The position numbers and the translations under genes are program-made. This document shows positions 46,681 through 55,404 of a stretch of DNA of 64,000 nucleotides, piece after piece; position 1 is the stretch's first letter, and each line of letters opens with the position of its first letter. A model generated the notes under the pieces. The model did not search any database, was not told where the DNA came from, and saw only the letters and a program-made list of their open reading frames with translations. This DNA comes from Cupriavidus necator A5-1 (GTDB lineage: Bacteria > Pseudomonadota > Gammaproteobacteria > Burkholderiales > Burkholderiaceae): assembly GCF_000744095.1 (NCBI RefSeq), contig NZ_JQLI01000008.1, forward strand, positions 1,736,001 to 1,800,000, read 5' to 3'.

Positions 46681-47367
46681 ATGACTACTTGTGTTGTCGT
46701 ACGGAAGGGCGCCGAGGTGGCGATCGCGGCGGACGCGCTGGTCACCTTCGGCGATACGCGCCTGTCGCGCGCCTACGAGCGCAACCAGAAGGTATTCCCG
46801 GTGGGCGATGGCTTTATCGCGCTGGCCGGGACCACCGCGCACTTCCCGGTCATGCGCACGCTGCTGGCGGGCCTGGGCGAGGAGTGCCGGCTGGGCTCGC
46901 GCGACGACGTGTTCCGCACCTTCCTGAAGGTGCACGACAAGCTGAAGTCGGATTACTTCGTCAACACCAAGGAAGACGATGACGATCCGTACGAGTCGTC
47001 GCAGATCGTCTGCCTGATTGCCAATCCGGCCGGCATCTTCGGCGTCTACTCGTACCGCGAGGTGTTTTCGTTCGACCGCTTCTGGGGCATCGGCTCGGGC
47101 CGCAACTACGCGCTGGGCGCGATGCATGCGGTGTATGACCGGCCGGACCTGGATGCGGGCGAGATCGCGCGCATCGGCGTCGATGCGGGCGTGGAGTTCG
47201 ACAAGAGTTCGGCCGGGCCGATCGAGGTCCACACCGTGCGGTTGCACGAGGGCGGCACCACGGCAGCAGCAGCCGAGGATGCGGCAGAGACGGCGCCGGA
47301 AGACGAGGCGGCGGCAGACCACGCGGCAGAAGACAACCCGGCAACCAACAACGACGGCGCGCCCTGA
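46681..47367 (+). CDS. Betaproteobacterial proteasome homologue (BPH), Ntn-hydrolase
   Basis: 228 residues. The start [10 protein letters not shown] and [15 protein letters not shown] align with HslV and proteasome beta subunits: Thr at position 2 becomes the N-terminal nucleophile after Met removal, Asp18 matches HslV Asp17, and Lys37 is the likely equivalent of Lys33. [40 protein letters not shown] and [16 protein letters not shown] complete an HslV-like fold. The last ~45 residues are an Ala/Glu/Asp-rich tail. The sequence fits the BPH group known from betaproteobacteria. It lies between aceF and lpdA, 178 nt after aceF and 34 nt before lpdA, with a strong AGGAGGAG site. No hslU-like ATPase is adjacent. 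Its substrate is unknown. Confidence 0.85.
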   Translation: MTTCVVVRKGAEVAIAADALVTFGDTRLSRAYERNQKVFPVGDGFIALAGTTAHFPVMRTLLAGLGEECRLGSRDDVFRTFLKVHDKLKSDYFVNTKEDDDDPYESSQIVCLIANPAGIFGVYSYREVFSFDRFWGIGSGRNYALGAMHAVYDRPDLDAGEIARIGVDAGVEFDKSSAGPIEVHTVRLHEGGTTAAAAEDAAETAPEDEAAADHAAEDNPATNNDGAP

Positions 47368-47401
47368 AGCCAGATGGCTGGCGCGCATTGAGGAGCAAAG
47401 C

Positions 47402-49195
47402 ATGAGTGTGATCGAAGTCAAGGTGCCGGATATCGGCGATTTCGACGCGGTGGAAGTGATCGAGGTACTGGTCAAGGCCGGCGATACGGTCGAGATGGAA
47501 CAGTCCCTGATCGTGCTGGAGTCCGACAAGGCGAGCATGGACGTGCCGTCGTCGGCCACCGGCAAGGTGGTGGAGGTCAAGGTCAAGGTGGGCGACAAGG
47601 TCGGCCAGGGCGCGGTGATCTGCACCGTCGAAGCCCAGCAGGCCGCGGCCGCACCGGCGCCGGCGCAAGCCCCGGCTCCGGCGCAGGCGCCCGCACCGGC
47701 CGCAGCGGCCGCAGCGGCCCCGGCCCCGGCACCCACGGCAGCCACCCACGGCGGCGGCGCCGACATCCAGTGCGAGATGCTGGTACTGGGCGCCGGCCCC
47801 GGCGGCTACTCGGCCGCCTTCCGCGCCGCCGACCTGGGCATCAATACGGTGCTGGTGGAGCGCTACAGCACGCTCGGCGGCGTCTGCCTGAACGTCGGCT
47901 GCATCCCGTCCAAGGCACTGCTGCACAACGCCGCGGTGATCGACGAAGCCAAGGCGCTGGCCGCCCACGGCATCCTGTTCGGCGAAGCCAAGATCGACCT
48001 GGACGGCCTGCGCCACTACAAGAACCAGGTGGTCGGCAAGCTGACCGGCGGCCTGGCCGGCATGGCCAAGGCACGCAAGGTGCAGGTGGTGCGCGGCATC
48101 GGCAACTTCCTCGACCCGCATCATCTCGAGGTCGAGCTGACCGAAGGCGAGGGCAAGCGCAGCACCGGCAAGAAGACCGTGATCCGCTTCGAGAAGGCCA
48201 TCATCGCCGCCGGCAGCCAGGCGGTGAAGCTGCCCTTTATCCCGGAAGACCCGCGCATCGTCGACTCGACCGGCGCGCTGGAACTGCCCGAGGTCCCCAA
48301 CAAGATGCTGGTCATCGGCGGCGGCATTATCGGCCTCGAAATGGCCACGGTGTACAGCACGCTGGGTGCCGAAATCGATGTCGTGGAAATGCTCGACGGC
48401 CTGATGACCGGTGCCGACCGCGACCTGGTCAAGGTCTGGGAAAAGAAGAACAAGGACCGCTTCGGCAAGGTCATGCTGAAGACCAAGACGGTCGGCGTGG
48501 AAGCCAAGCCGGATGGCATCTACGTCAGGTTTGAAGGCGAGCAGGCCCCGGCTGAGCCAGTGCGCTACGACCTGGTGCTGGTGTCGGTGGGCCGCGCGCC
48601 CAACGGCAAGCGCATCAGCGCCGAGAAAGCGGGTGTGGCTGTGACCGACCGTGGCTTTATCAATGTCGACAAGCAGATGCGCACCAACGTGCCGCATATC
48701 TTCGCGATCGGCGACATCGTCGGCCAGCCGATGCTGGCGCACAAGGCGGTGCACGAAGCCCACGTTGCAGCCGAAGCCGCGCACGGCGAGAAGGCATACT
48801 TCGACGCGAAGCAGATCCCGTCGGTGGCCTTCACCGATCCGGAAGTGGCCTGGGCCGGCCTGACCGAGGACGAGTGCAAGGCGCAGGGCATCAAGTACAG
48901 CAAGAGCGTGTTCCCCTGGGCCGCTTCGGGCCGCGCCATCGCCAACGGTCGGGACGAGGGCTTTACCAAGCTGATCTTCGATGAGGAAACCCATCGCGTG
49001 ATCGGTGGCGGTATCGTTGGCACGCATGCGGGCGACCTGATCAGCGAAGTCTGCCTGGCCGTTGAGATGGGCGCGGATGCGGTGGATATTGGCAAGACGA
49101 TTCACCCGCATCCGACGTTGGGCGAGTCGATTGGCATGGCGGCCGAGATTTACGAAGGTACGTGTACTGACGTGCCGCCGCCGCGGAAGCGTTAA
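47402..49195 (+). CDS. lpdA: Pyruvate dehydrogenase E3, dihydrolipoamide dehydrogenase with N-terminal lipoyl domain
   Basis: 597 residues. Residues 1-75 are a lipoyl domain (Lys43 in [12 protein letters not shown]) and an Ala/Pro linker leads to the FAD-disulfide oxidoreductase. Motifs: FAD loop [14 protein letters not shown], redox pair [13 protein letters not shown] (Cys162, Cys167), NAD loop [14 protein letters not shown] and C-terminal HPHPTLGES with the catalytic His. It reoxidises the E2 dihydrolipoyl groups with NAD+. Fusion of a lipoyl domain to E3 is known in Ralstonia/Cupriavidus and Neisseria. The ATG at 47402 follows GAGGAGCAAAGC. It ends the operon at a strong terminator. Confidence 0.97.
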   Translation: MSVIEVKVPDIGDFDAVEVIEVLVKAGDTVEMEQSLIVLESDKASMDVPSSATGKVVEVKVKVGDKVGQGAVICTVEAQQAAAAPAPAQAPAPAQAPAPAAAAAAAPAPAPTAATHGGGADIQCEMLVLGAGPGGYSAAFRAADLGINTVLVERYSTLGGVCLNVGCIPSKALLHNAAVIDEAKALAAHGILFGEAKIDLDGLRHYKNQVVGKLTGGLAGMAKARKVQVVRGIGNFLDPHHLEVELTEGEGKRSTGKKTVIRFEKAIIAAGSQAVKLPFIPEDPRIVDSTGALELPEVPNKMLVIGGGIIGLEMATVYSTLGAEIDVVEMLDGLMTGADRDLVKVWEKKNKDRFGKVMLKTKTVGVEAKPDGIYVRFEGEQAPAEPVRYDLVLVSVGRAPNGKRISAEKAGVAVTDRGFINVDKQMRTNVPHIFAIGDIVGQPMLAHKAVHEAHVAAEAAHGEKAYFDAKQIPSVAFTDPEVAWAGLTEDECKAQGIKYSKSVFPWAASGRAIANGRDEGFTKLIFDEETHRVIGGGIVGTHAGDLISEVCLAVEMGADAVDIGKTIHPHPTLGESIGMAAEIYEGTCTDVPPPRKR

Positions 49196-49213
49196 CGGTT
49201 TGGAACCGTAGCA

Positions 49214-49245
49214 GGAAGCCCACCTCGATGGTGGGCTTCTTTTTG
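49214..49245 (+). terminator. Terminator of the PDH operon
   Basis: GAAGCCCACC / GGTGGGCTTC with a 5-nt loop followed by TTTTT, 18 nt after the lpdA stop. Confidence 0.9.
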
Positions 49246-49514
49246 GCTGATTGTGCAATTAACCGCCGACGCGTTCGTCCGACCACGAATACGGGCGGGC
49301 TGGCAGGACGGGGCGGTTCAGGGTCGTTTTCGGGCCGTGCTCGGATCCGAGCTGCGCGGCCACGTGGCGGCCGTCAGGGCAAAAAATTGGCTTCGGCCGG
49401 AGGGCGGGATGGGGATGTGCTTTTGCGCTGCGGCATGCTGCGGCATGCATGCCGTCGAGCATCGACCAAACTGCATGCCGCAGGCCAAAAGCACATCCTC
49501 CCAAACCAGAATCC

Positions 49515-49545
49515 AAAAAAAACCCGACCTAAAGAGGTCGGGCTT
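49515..49545 (-). terminator. Minus-strand terminator, probably of phaP1
   Basis: Minus-strand AAGCCCGACCT / AGGTCGGGTTT with a 4-nt loop followed by about eight T. It lies 185 nt after the phaP1 stop, leaving a long structured 3' untranslated region. Confidence 0.8.
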
Positions 49546-49636
49546 AACGATACCTTTGGACAAGGAAACCGCGGTACCGAGGAGACATCGGCAGAAAAGG
49601 CAGCGCCGGTTCACTCAGTCGGGACACCACCTTCAT

Positions 49637-49690
49637 CGTTGGCAAAACACACCGTCATTCTTGACCGCAATCCGATGTGCTTTGCCAACG
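49637..49690. repeat. Long inverted repeat in the phaP1 3' region
   Basis: CGTTGGCAAAACACA (49637-49651) and TGTGCTTTGCCAACG (49676-49690) pair at 14 of 15 positions with a 24-nt loop. It lies just after the phaP1 stop on the minus strand. No T-run follows, so an mRNA-stabilising stem or small-RNA precursor is more likely than a terminator. Confidence 0.6.
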
Positions 49691-49729
49691 GACCGGCCGG
49701 AGCCGGTCCATCTTCAACCCTTGCAGCTA

Positions 49730-50314
49730 TCAGGCAGCAGTGGTCTTCTTCACCGGAGCCGTGGCCGTGCGGGCCGTGGCGCTGGCTTGCTGGGCAGCCT
49801 TGGTGGCAGCCGTCGCCGCAGCCTGGAAGTTGGTCTCAGCGATTTCGACCGCTTGCTTGGTCGCCTTCTGCACCGACTCGTAGGCGTTGTTGGCGGCGGA
49901 GATCGCCGACTTCACGATGGCCACGGTCGATTCCGAACCGGCCGGGGCGTTCTTGGCGAAGTTTTCGACCAGAGCCTGGACGTTCTTCGAGCCTTCGGCC
50001 AGTTGGGCCTCGGCCACCTTGGCGAATTCGCTCTGGGTTTCCGAAGCGATTTCGTACAGGTGACGGGTGTAGGCCAGGGTCTTTTCGGCGACCGGCTGCA
50101 CGGCTGCGGCCTGGATGGCCAGCAGTTCTTGTGCGTCCTTGGCCGACAGGGCCTTCTTGGCGTTGTCGACGTTCTCGGCGAACGAGGTCTTGACGACCTG
50201 CAGGTTCAGCTCGACGAGCTTTTCGACGCCTTCGAACGCCTTGGTGGTCAGGCCGAACAGCGTTTCGAGGTTAGCCTTTTGCGCTGCCGCGACTTGTTCC
50301 GGGGTAAGGATCAT
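49730..50314 (-). CDS. phaP1: Phasin PhaP1, PHB granule surface protein
   Basis: 194 residues. [20 protein letters not shown] and the downstream sequence are recognisable as Ralstonia eutropha PhaP1, the main amphipathic helical protein coating polyhydroxybutyrate granules. No signal peptide or Cys. The C-terminus is Ala/Thr/Lys-rich ([16 protein letters not shown]). The ATG at 50314 follows CTGGAGACCAGC. The promoter region carries two PhaR-type elements, in keeping with PhaR repression that is relieved when granules sequester PhaR. Confidence 0.95.
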   Translation of the reverse strand: MILTPEQVAAAQKANLETLFGLTTKAFEGVEKLVELNLQVVKTSFAENVDNAKKALSAKDAQELLAIQAAAVQPVAEKTLAYTRHLYEIASETQSEFAKVAEAQLAEGSKNVQALVENFAKNAPAGSESTVAIVKSAISAANNAYESVQKATKQAVEIAETNFQAAATAATKAAQQASATARTATAPVKKTTAA

Positions 50315-50679
50315 TGCTGGTCTCCAGTGGTGAACTTCAAGGTCAAGCAAAATTAAGCCGCCTAGATGTCAGGGCCGTGACGGTGTTGTTTCCCGTGTCG
50401 GCCAGCCCAGGCGTGTGGGTGGGTCAGGACGCATCCGTTAGGTTTGGTGCGCCGCAACAATTCCCATTCTAGGGGTACCGTTTTTAATGTCAAGTGAATT
50501 TGGTGCATTGCACAATAAAGTTCTGCTTAAATGCCCCTCAGTGTGACGCCGGCGCCATCGGAGGCGCCTGCCGGCGAGGGCGAGGCGGGGGTGCTACCAT
50601 CGCGGCTTGCCTTCGCCCGTACGGCTGGCCGCCGCCGCGATACCGACAAGACGTGAACAGAACCGCCCAGGGCATACCC
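50315..50679. other. Divergent region phaP1 / deacetylase-like gene
   Basis: 365 nt with no gene apart from the phaP1 control elements. The plus-strand side must carry the promoter of the deacetylase-like gene, but I cannot place one with confidence. Confidence 0.5.
50439..50506 (-). promoter_or_regulatory. phaP1 promoter with two PhaR-type elements
   Basis: On the minus strand: -35 TTGACA (50493-50488), 16-nt spacer, -10 TAGAAT (50471-50466). GCACCAAATTCA (50506-50495) sits next to the -35 and GCACCAAACCTA (50450-50439) lies just past the expected start. In R. eutropha PhaR binds the phaP promoter at a site overlapping the -35 and one downstream of the start, with a GCAMMAAWTMMD-like repeat (from memory). 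The layout here matches; the individual elements carry mismatches. Confidence 0.75.
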
Positions 50680-51609
50680 ATGCTTGCTTTCTACGCCGAC
50701 CACTTTGTGCTGCCATTGCCACCCGGGCACCGCTTCCCCATGCGCAAGTACAGCATGCTACGCGACATAGTGTCGGCGCAGGTGCCTCGATTGCGTCTGG
50801 CGGAGGCGCCGCGCGCAGGCGATGACGCCTTACTGCTGGCACATACGCCAGAGTATGTGCAGGCGGCTTCGGCAGGCACGCTCGACGCGGCGCGCCAGCG
50901 CGAGATCGGCTTTCCGTGGTCCGAGGCGATGGTCGAGCGCTCGCGACGCTCCGCGGGCGCCACCATCGCGGCCTGCCGGGCCGCGCTGCACGAAGGCGTC
51001 GCGGTGAACCTGGCGGGCGGCACCCACCACGCCTATTCCGACAAAGGTGGCGGCTTCTGCGTGTTCAACGACGCCGCCATCGCCGCGCGCGTACTACAGC
51101 GCGATGGCGACGTGCGTCGCGTGGCGGTGGTCGATCTGGACGTGCACCAGGGCAACGGCACCGCGTCGATCCTGCAAGGCGATCCGTCGGTCTTCACGCT
51201 GTCGCTGCACGGCGAGAAGAACTACCCGTTCCGCAAGGAGGCCAGCGACCTGGACGTCGGCCTGCCGGACGGTTGCGACGACGACACCTACGCGCAAGCG
51301 CTGCAGGCAGCGCTCGACACGCTGTTCAGCCGTTTCAATCCCGACCTGCTGATCTACCTGGCCGGCGCCGACCCGCATGAAGGCGATCGCCTCGGACGGC
51401 TCAAGCTGACCATGGCCGGCCTGGCACAGCGCGACCGCCTGGTGTTCGATACCGCCTTCGCGCGCCGGCTGCCGGTCGCGGTGGCGATGGCAGGCGGCTA
51501 TGGCAACCAGATCGAGGACACTGTCGCCGTGCACGCGCAGACCGTGCGCCTGGCTGCGCAGTTTCACGCGCGCAATGCCCGGCAAGCGCAGCTGGCGGTG
51601 GCGTCATGA
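50680..51609 (+). CDS. Histone-deacetylase-family hydrolase (class II / acetoin-utilisation type)
   Basis: 309 residues of the zinc arginase/deacetylase fold. GGTHHAYSDKGGGFCVFNDAA holds the His-His pair, VVDLDVHQGNGTASIL the Asp and His zinc ligands, and LAGADPHEGDRLGRL the third Asp. Such bacterial enzymes deacetylate polyamines, acetyl-lysine or other amides; the substrate cannot be read here. The ATG at 50680 is preferred to a longer reading from 50494. It overlaps the next gene by 4 nt. Confidence 0.88.
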   Translation: MLAFYADHFVLPLPPGHRFPMRKYSMLRDIVSAQVPRLRLAEAPRAGDDALLLAHTPEYVQAASAGTLDAARQREIGFPWSEAMVERSRRSAGATIAACRAALHEGVAVNLAGGTHHAYSDKGGGFCVFNDAAIAARVLQRDGDVRRVAVVDLDVHQGNGTASILQGDPSVFTLSLHGEKNYPFRKEASDLDVGLPDGCDDDTYAQALQAALDTLFSRFNPDLLIYLAGADPHEGDRLGRLKLTMAGLAQRDRLVFDTAFARRLPVAVAMAGGYGNQIEDTVAVHAQTVRLAAQFHARNARQAQLAVAS

Positions 51610-52559
51610 GCGGCGTGGTGGAGCAAGGACGCACCGCGGCGGCCACTCCTCGGTCCACGCTCTGGCTCGCGGCGATGCCGTGGCTGTTCGTGCTGATCTG
51701 GAGCACCGGCTTTATCGTCGCCAAGTACGGCATGCCCTATGCCGAGCCGATGACCTTCCTGTTCCTGCGCTTTGCCGGCGTGCTGGTGCTGATGGTGCCG
51801 TTCGTGCTGCTGGCGCGCGTGCCGTTGCCGCAGTTGCAGAATCCGCCAACGGCGGCATCGGCAACCCCGGAGCGGCGGACCGACTGGCGCATGGTCGGCC
51901 ATATCGCCGTGGCAGGCCTGCTGCTGCAGGCTGGCTACCTCGGCGGCGTATGGGCGGCGATCAAGCTCGGCATGTCAGCCGGGGTGTCGGCGCTGCTGGT
52001 CGGCATGCAGCCGATCCTGACCGCGCTGATCGCCAGGCGCATGGGCGAACGCATCGGCGCGCGCCAGTGGCTGGGCCTGCTGCTGGGTATTGCCGGCGTG
52101 GCGCTGGTGGTGGCCAACAAGCTCGGTACCAGCGGGCTGACGCCGGCAAGCCTGGCGCTGGCCGGCGCGGCCCTACTCAGCATCACGGTGGGCACGGTCT
52201 ACCAGAAGCACTTCTGCCCGGTGTTCGACCTGCGCATGGGCTCGGTGATCCAGTTCGCCTCGGCCGCGCTGGCGTGCCTGCCGTTCATGTTCCTGTTCGA
52301 GACCCGCGAGGTTCAGTGGACGGCCGCGATGCTGGGCGCGCTGGCCTGGTCGGTGGTGGCGCTGTCGATCGGCGCGATCTCGCTGCTGTTCCTGCTGATC
52401 CGGCAGGGCGCGGCCACCAAGGTGTCGAGCCTGATGTACCTGACGCCGCCCACCACCGCGGTGATGGCCTGGCTGCTCTTCGGCGAGCGCTTCCCGCCGC
52501 TGGCCGCTGCCGGCATGGTGCTGGCGGCGCTTGGCGTGGCGCTCGTCATCCGCCGCTAG
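51606..52559 (+). CDS. EamA-family DMT transporter
   Basis: 317 residues with about ten hydrophobic helices and two EamA repeats (start WLFVLIWSTGFIVAKYGMPY; second repeat from about residue 185). An inner-membrane permease of the drug/metabolite superfamily, probably an exporter of metabolites or amino acids. The ATGA overlap with the deacetylase-like gene shows coupling, so the pair may handle a related compound. Confidence 0.88.
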   Translation: MSGVVEQGRTAAATPRSTLWLAAMPWLFVLIWSTGFIVAKYGMPYAEPMTFLFLRFAGVLVLMVPFVLLARVPLPQLQNPPTAASATPERRTDWRMVGHIAVAGLLLQAGYLGGVWAAIKLGMSAGVSALLVGMQPILTALIARRMGERIGARQWLGLLLGIAGVALVVANKLGTSGLTPASLALAGAALLSITVGTVYQKHFCPVFDLRMGSVIQFASAALACLPFMFLFETREVQWTAAMLGALAWSVVALSIGAISLLFLLIRQGAATKVSSLMYLTPPTTAVMAWLLFGERFPPLAAAGMVLAALGVALVIRR

Positions 52560-52643
52560 CCCCCGCGCGTTCGTATCGCGTATGTGGCTGTTTCAGCGCT
52601 GTCCTGCCGAGCCTTCCGATCCGTCCTGTTCCGTTCACGTCCC

Positions 52644-53090
52644 ATGAAACCGCAAGCCGAGTCGCGCAGTGCCTATCCGTACTACCAGCCCATCACCACG
52701 CGTTGGATGGATAACGATGTCTATGGCCACATTAACAACGTTGTCTACTACAGTTACTTTGACACCGTGGTGAATTCCTACCTGATCCGGCAGGGCGTGC
52801 TCGACATCGAAGCGGGCAGCACCATCGGGCTGGTGATCGAGACGCAGTGCAACTACTTCTCGTCGCTCAGCTTCCCGGAGACCGTGGTAGCGGGCCTGCG
52901 CGTGGCCAGGCTGGGTACGTCCAGCGTGCGCTACGAGGTAGGCCTCTTCAGCGGCGACAACGAGCTTGCCGCCGCGCAAGGGCATTTCATCCACGTCTAT
53001 GTCGATCGCGCCACGCGCCGGCCGGTACCGCTGCCGGCGCCGCTGCGCGAGGCGCTGCTGCCGCTGGCGGTGGCCGGCGCGCGGGGGTGA
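52644..53090 (+). CDS. Acyl-CoA thioesterase, hot-dog fold (4HBT family)
   Basis: 148 residues. TRWMDNDVYGHINNVVYYSYFDTVV is the YbgC/4HBT signature, with the catalytic Asp and the hydrophobic hot-dog helix. It hydrolyses acyl-CoA thioesters, substrate unknown. The ATG at 52644 is preferred: the in-frame GTG upstream (52584) adds a basic, non-conserved stretch. Co-directional with the genes on both sides (gaps 84 and 26 nt). Confidence 0.87.
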   Translation: MKPQAESRSAYPYYQPITTRWMDNDVYGHINNVVYYSYFDTVVNSYLIRQGVLDIEAGSTIGLVIETQCNYFSSLSFPETVVAGLRVARLGTSSVRYEVGLFSGDNELAAAQGHFIHVYVDRATRRPVPLPAPLREALLPLAVAGARG

Positions 53091-53116
53091 GGACGGGGCA
53101 ACAGGAGATAAACAAG

Positions 53117-53830
53117 ATGTCCCTCGAGATGCAATTTGGTTCGCAGGATGCCGTGGACTGCGTGGATCGCGCGATCCTCACGCGGCGTTCGGTGCGGGCC
53201 TTTCTCGATACGCCCGTGCCGCGTGAGACCGTGGAAGAAATCCTGGCCGTGGCCAGCCGTGCGCCGTCTGGCACCAACGCGCAGCCGTGGCGCGTCTATG
53301 TGCTGTCGGGCGAGGCCAAGGTCAAGCTGTGCGCCGACGTGCTGGCCGCCTATGAGGACCCCGAGCGCGACAGCAAGTACATGGAGGAGTATCCGTACTA
53401 CCCGCGCGAGTGGGCCGATCCCTACCTGGCGCGGCGGCGCAAGGTGGGCTGGGACCTGTACGGCCTGCTGGAGATCAGCCGCGAGGACAAGGCGCGCATG
53501 CACGAACAGCACGCGCGCAACTTCCGTTTCTTCGATGCGCCGGTGGGGATGATCTTCACCATCGACCGCATCATGGAGCAGGGCAGCTGGCTGGACTACG
53601 GCATGTTCCTGCAAAGCATTATGGTCGCCGCCAGGGCGCGCGGGCTCGATACCTGCCCGCAGGCGGCGTTCACGCAGTTTCACAAGATCATTGCCAGCCA
53701 CCTGCGGCTGCCACCGGAAGAGATGGTGGTATGCGGCATGTCGCTGGGTTTTGCGGATCCGGAAGCGCTGGAGAACCGGCTGACCACCGAACGTGAACCG
53801 GTCAGCGGCTTTGCGCGTTTCCTCTCATAG
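53117..53830 (+). CDS. Nitroreductase-family flavoprotein
   Basis: 237 residues. AILTRRSVRAFLDTPVPRET and ASRAPSGTNAQPWRVYVLSG are the FMN-binding N-terminal motifs; MSLGFADPEALENRL closes the fold. It reduces nitro compounds, quinones or enones with NAD(P)H; the physiological substrate is unknown. The start follows ACAGGAGATAAACAAG. It is the last gene of the run starting at the deacetylase-like gene. Confidence 0.9.
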   Translation: MSLEMQFGSQDAVDCVDRAILTRRSVRAFLDTPVPRETVEEILAVASRAPSGTNAQPWRVYVLSGEAKVKLCADVLAAYEDPERDSKYMEEYPYYPREWADPYLARRRKVGWDLYGLLEISREDKARMHEQHARNFRFFDAPVGMIFTIDRIMEQGSWLDYGMFLQSIMVAARARGLDTCPQAAFTQFHKIIASHLRLPPEEMVVCGMSLGFADPEALENRLTTEREPVSGFARFLS

Positions 53831-53960
53831 TGAGATTTGTATCAATGTGTAACGATTGGTGCCGATATACCACACGAGGTCCCCGTATCGGCAGGGTCGT
53901 TGCCTTGGGGAGTGGCAGGTGATTTGAGGTGAGCCCAAAGACAGTTCGTTTTCGAACAGG

Positions 53961-53988
53961 GTTGGACGTGATGAGACGTCAACTTTTT
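53961..53988 (+). terminator. Weak terminator after the nitroreductase gene
   Basis: GTTGGACGT / ACGTCAAC (one bulge) with a 6-nt loop and TTTTT after it. A second dyad TTTCCAC / GTGGAAA (53986-54002) follows immediately. Confidence 0.45.
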
Positions 53989-54046
53989 CCACATCGTGGA
54001 AATGTTTGCAAATCGAACTTTAAGGAGCGTCTGTAAGTCTTTAATC

Positions 54047-54075
54047 TTGCTAACAATTTCTTTATTTCCTACACT
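54047..54075 (+). promoter_or_regulatory. Candidate promoter of the D-Ala-D-Ala endopeptidase gene
   Basis: TTGCTA (54047-54052), 17-nt spacer, TACACT (54070-54075), in an AT-rich stretch 29 nt before the ATG. Confidence 0.6.
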
Positions 54076-54103
54076 AGCGCCATTCTTATGCGCTGAACGA
54101 ATC

Positions 54104-55330
54104 ATGTTCCGGTCTGATTCCATTTTTTCCAGATTCTTCGGCTCCACGCCCCTGTCCGCCGTCGCCGCCGCGGTCCTGGTGTCGGTGTCGATGGTCGCGG
54201 CGCCCGTGGCCGAAGCGGCCACAAAGTCCGCAAGCACCCAAAAAACGTCTAAAAAGCAGGCTAAATCGGCTGACGTCGAGAAAAAGAGCGCTTCGAAGAC
54301 GGTTTCGGCAAAGTCACGCAACACCAAGGTAGCCGCGCGTGAAGCCAGCTCCCCGCGCAAGGTTATCGTGCTGAAGAACGGCAAGCGCCAGGTGGTGGCC
54401 TCGCATCGCGCCGCGCCGGTCCGTGCCGCCTTTACGCCGGCCAAGCCCTCGCTGGGCGAAGCCATGGGGCTGCGCGATACCGCCGACGCGCTCGCGCTGC
54501 GTTCCAGCGTGGCGCTGGTGATGGACCAGGGCTCCAATGAGGTGCTGTTCCAGAAGAACGCCAGCGCGGTGCTGCCGATCGCCTCGATCACCAAGTTGAT
54601 GACGGCACTGGTGGTGATGGACGCGCGCCTGCCGATGGACGAGGTGCTGACCATCAGCGAGGAAGACCGCGACAACGAGAAGCACAGCAGCTCGCGCCTG
54701 CGCTTCGGCACGCAGCTCACGCGCCAGGAACTGCTGCTGCTGGCGCTGATGTCGTCCGAGAACCGCGCCGCGTCGGCGCTGGGCCGCAACTATCCGGGCG
54801 GCCTGCCTGCGTTCGTGCAGGCGATGAACCGCAAGGCGCGCGAGCTGGGCATGAACGACAGCCACTTTGTCGATTCCAGCGGCCTGTCGAGCAGCAACGT
54901 GTCGAGCGCGATGGACCTGGTGCGCATGGTCAACGCCGCCTACCGCAACCCGACCATCCGCGAGTTCTCGACCCAGCCCGAGCATGAAGTCAACGTGCTG
55001 GGCCGCACCCAGCACTACGTCAGCACCAACCGCCTGGTGCGCGGCGGCAACTGGGAGATCGGCCTGCAGAAGACTGGCTTTATCTCCGAGGCTGGCCAGT
55101 GCCTGGTGATGCAGGCCAAGGTCCAGGGCCGCAACGTGGTGATGGTGTTCCTGGATTCGGCTGGCAAGCTGTCGCGTTTTGCCGATGCCAACCGCGTCAA
55201 GGACTGGCTGGAACACTCGCCATCGCCGTCGTCACCGCAGCCGCATGGTTTCCCGTCGTCGCCCAACCTGACGCAGGGGCCGATCGGGGCGCAGGCGATC
55301 CTGGCTTCGCAGCAAGCGCGCGGCACCTGA
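54104..55330 (+). CDS. pbpG: D-alanyl-D-alanine endopeptidase (PBP7/PbpG type, S11 family)
   Basis: 408 residues. The ATG at 54104 gives a signal peptide (about residues 1-38, ending PVAEAA); an upstream in-frame ATG at 53996 would precede the promoter. A Lys/Ser/Ala-rich linker follows, then the peptidase with Ser161-xx-Lys164 (SITK), Ser218-x-Asn220 (SEN) and Lys323-Thr-Gly (KTG). It cleaves D-Ala-meso-Dap crosslinks in the periplasm. The C-terminus is Pro/Ser/Gln-rich. Confidence 0.93.
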   Translation: MFRSDSIFSRFFGSTPLSAVAAAVLVSVSMVAAPVAEAATKSASTQKTSKKQAKSADVEKKSASKTVSAKSRNTKVAAREASSPRKVIVLKNGKRQVVASHRAAPVRAAFTPAKPSLGEAMGLRDTADALALRSSVALVMDQGSNEVLFQKNASAVLPIASITKLMTALVVMDARLPMDEVLTISEEDRDNEKHSSSRLRFGTQLTRQELLLLALMSSENRAASALGRNYPGGLPAFVQAMNRKARELGMNDSHFVDSSGLSSSNVSSAMDLVRMVNAAYRNPTIREFSTQPEHEVNVLGRTQHYVSTNRLVRGGNWEIGLQKTGFISEAGQCLVMQAKVQGRNVVMVFLDSAGKLSRFADANRVKDWLEHSPSPSSPQPHGFPSSPNLTQGPIGAQAILASQQARGT

Positions 55331-55348
55331 TTCGGATTGCCTGACCGG

Positions 55349-55390
55349 AAAAAGACGCGCCGTCCTGCGGCGCGTTTTTCTTTTTTTTTT
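55349..55390. terminator. Bidirectional terminator
   Basis: GACGCGCC / GGCGCGTT with a 7-nt loop, long T-rich run on the plus strand (TTTTTCTTTTTTTTTT) and A-run before it. It lies between convergent pbpG and the FAD oxidase gene. Confidence 0.88.
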
Positions 55391-55404
55391 GCGATCCCGC
55401 TCTG

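Larger units (their letters stand above)
49196..49729. other. Intergenic region lpdA to phaP1
   Basis: 534 nt without a supported gene. Open frames here have no ribosome-binding site and read through hairpins. Contents: the lpdA terminator (49214-49245), a minus-strand terminator (49515-49545), and two dyads near the phaP1 stop (49637-49690 and GACCGGCC/GGCCGGTC-like at 49691-49709). Confidence 0.55.

Noticed and set aside
49253-50356. Plus-strand open frames across the lpdA-phaP1 region
   Set aside because: They run through terminator hairpins and are antisense to phaP1, with no ribosome-binding site.
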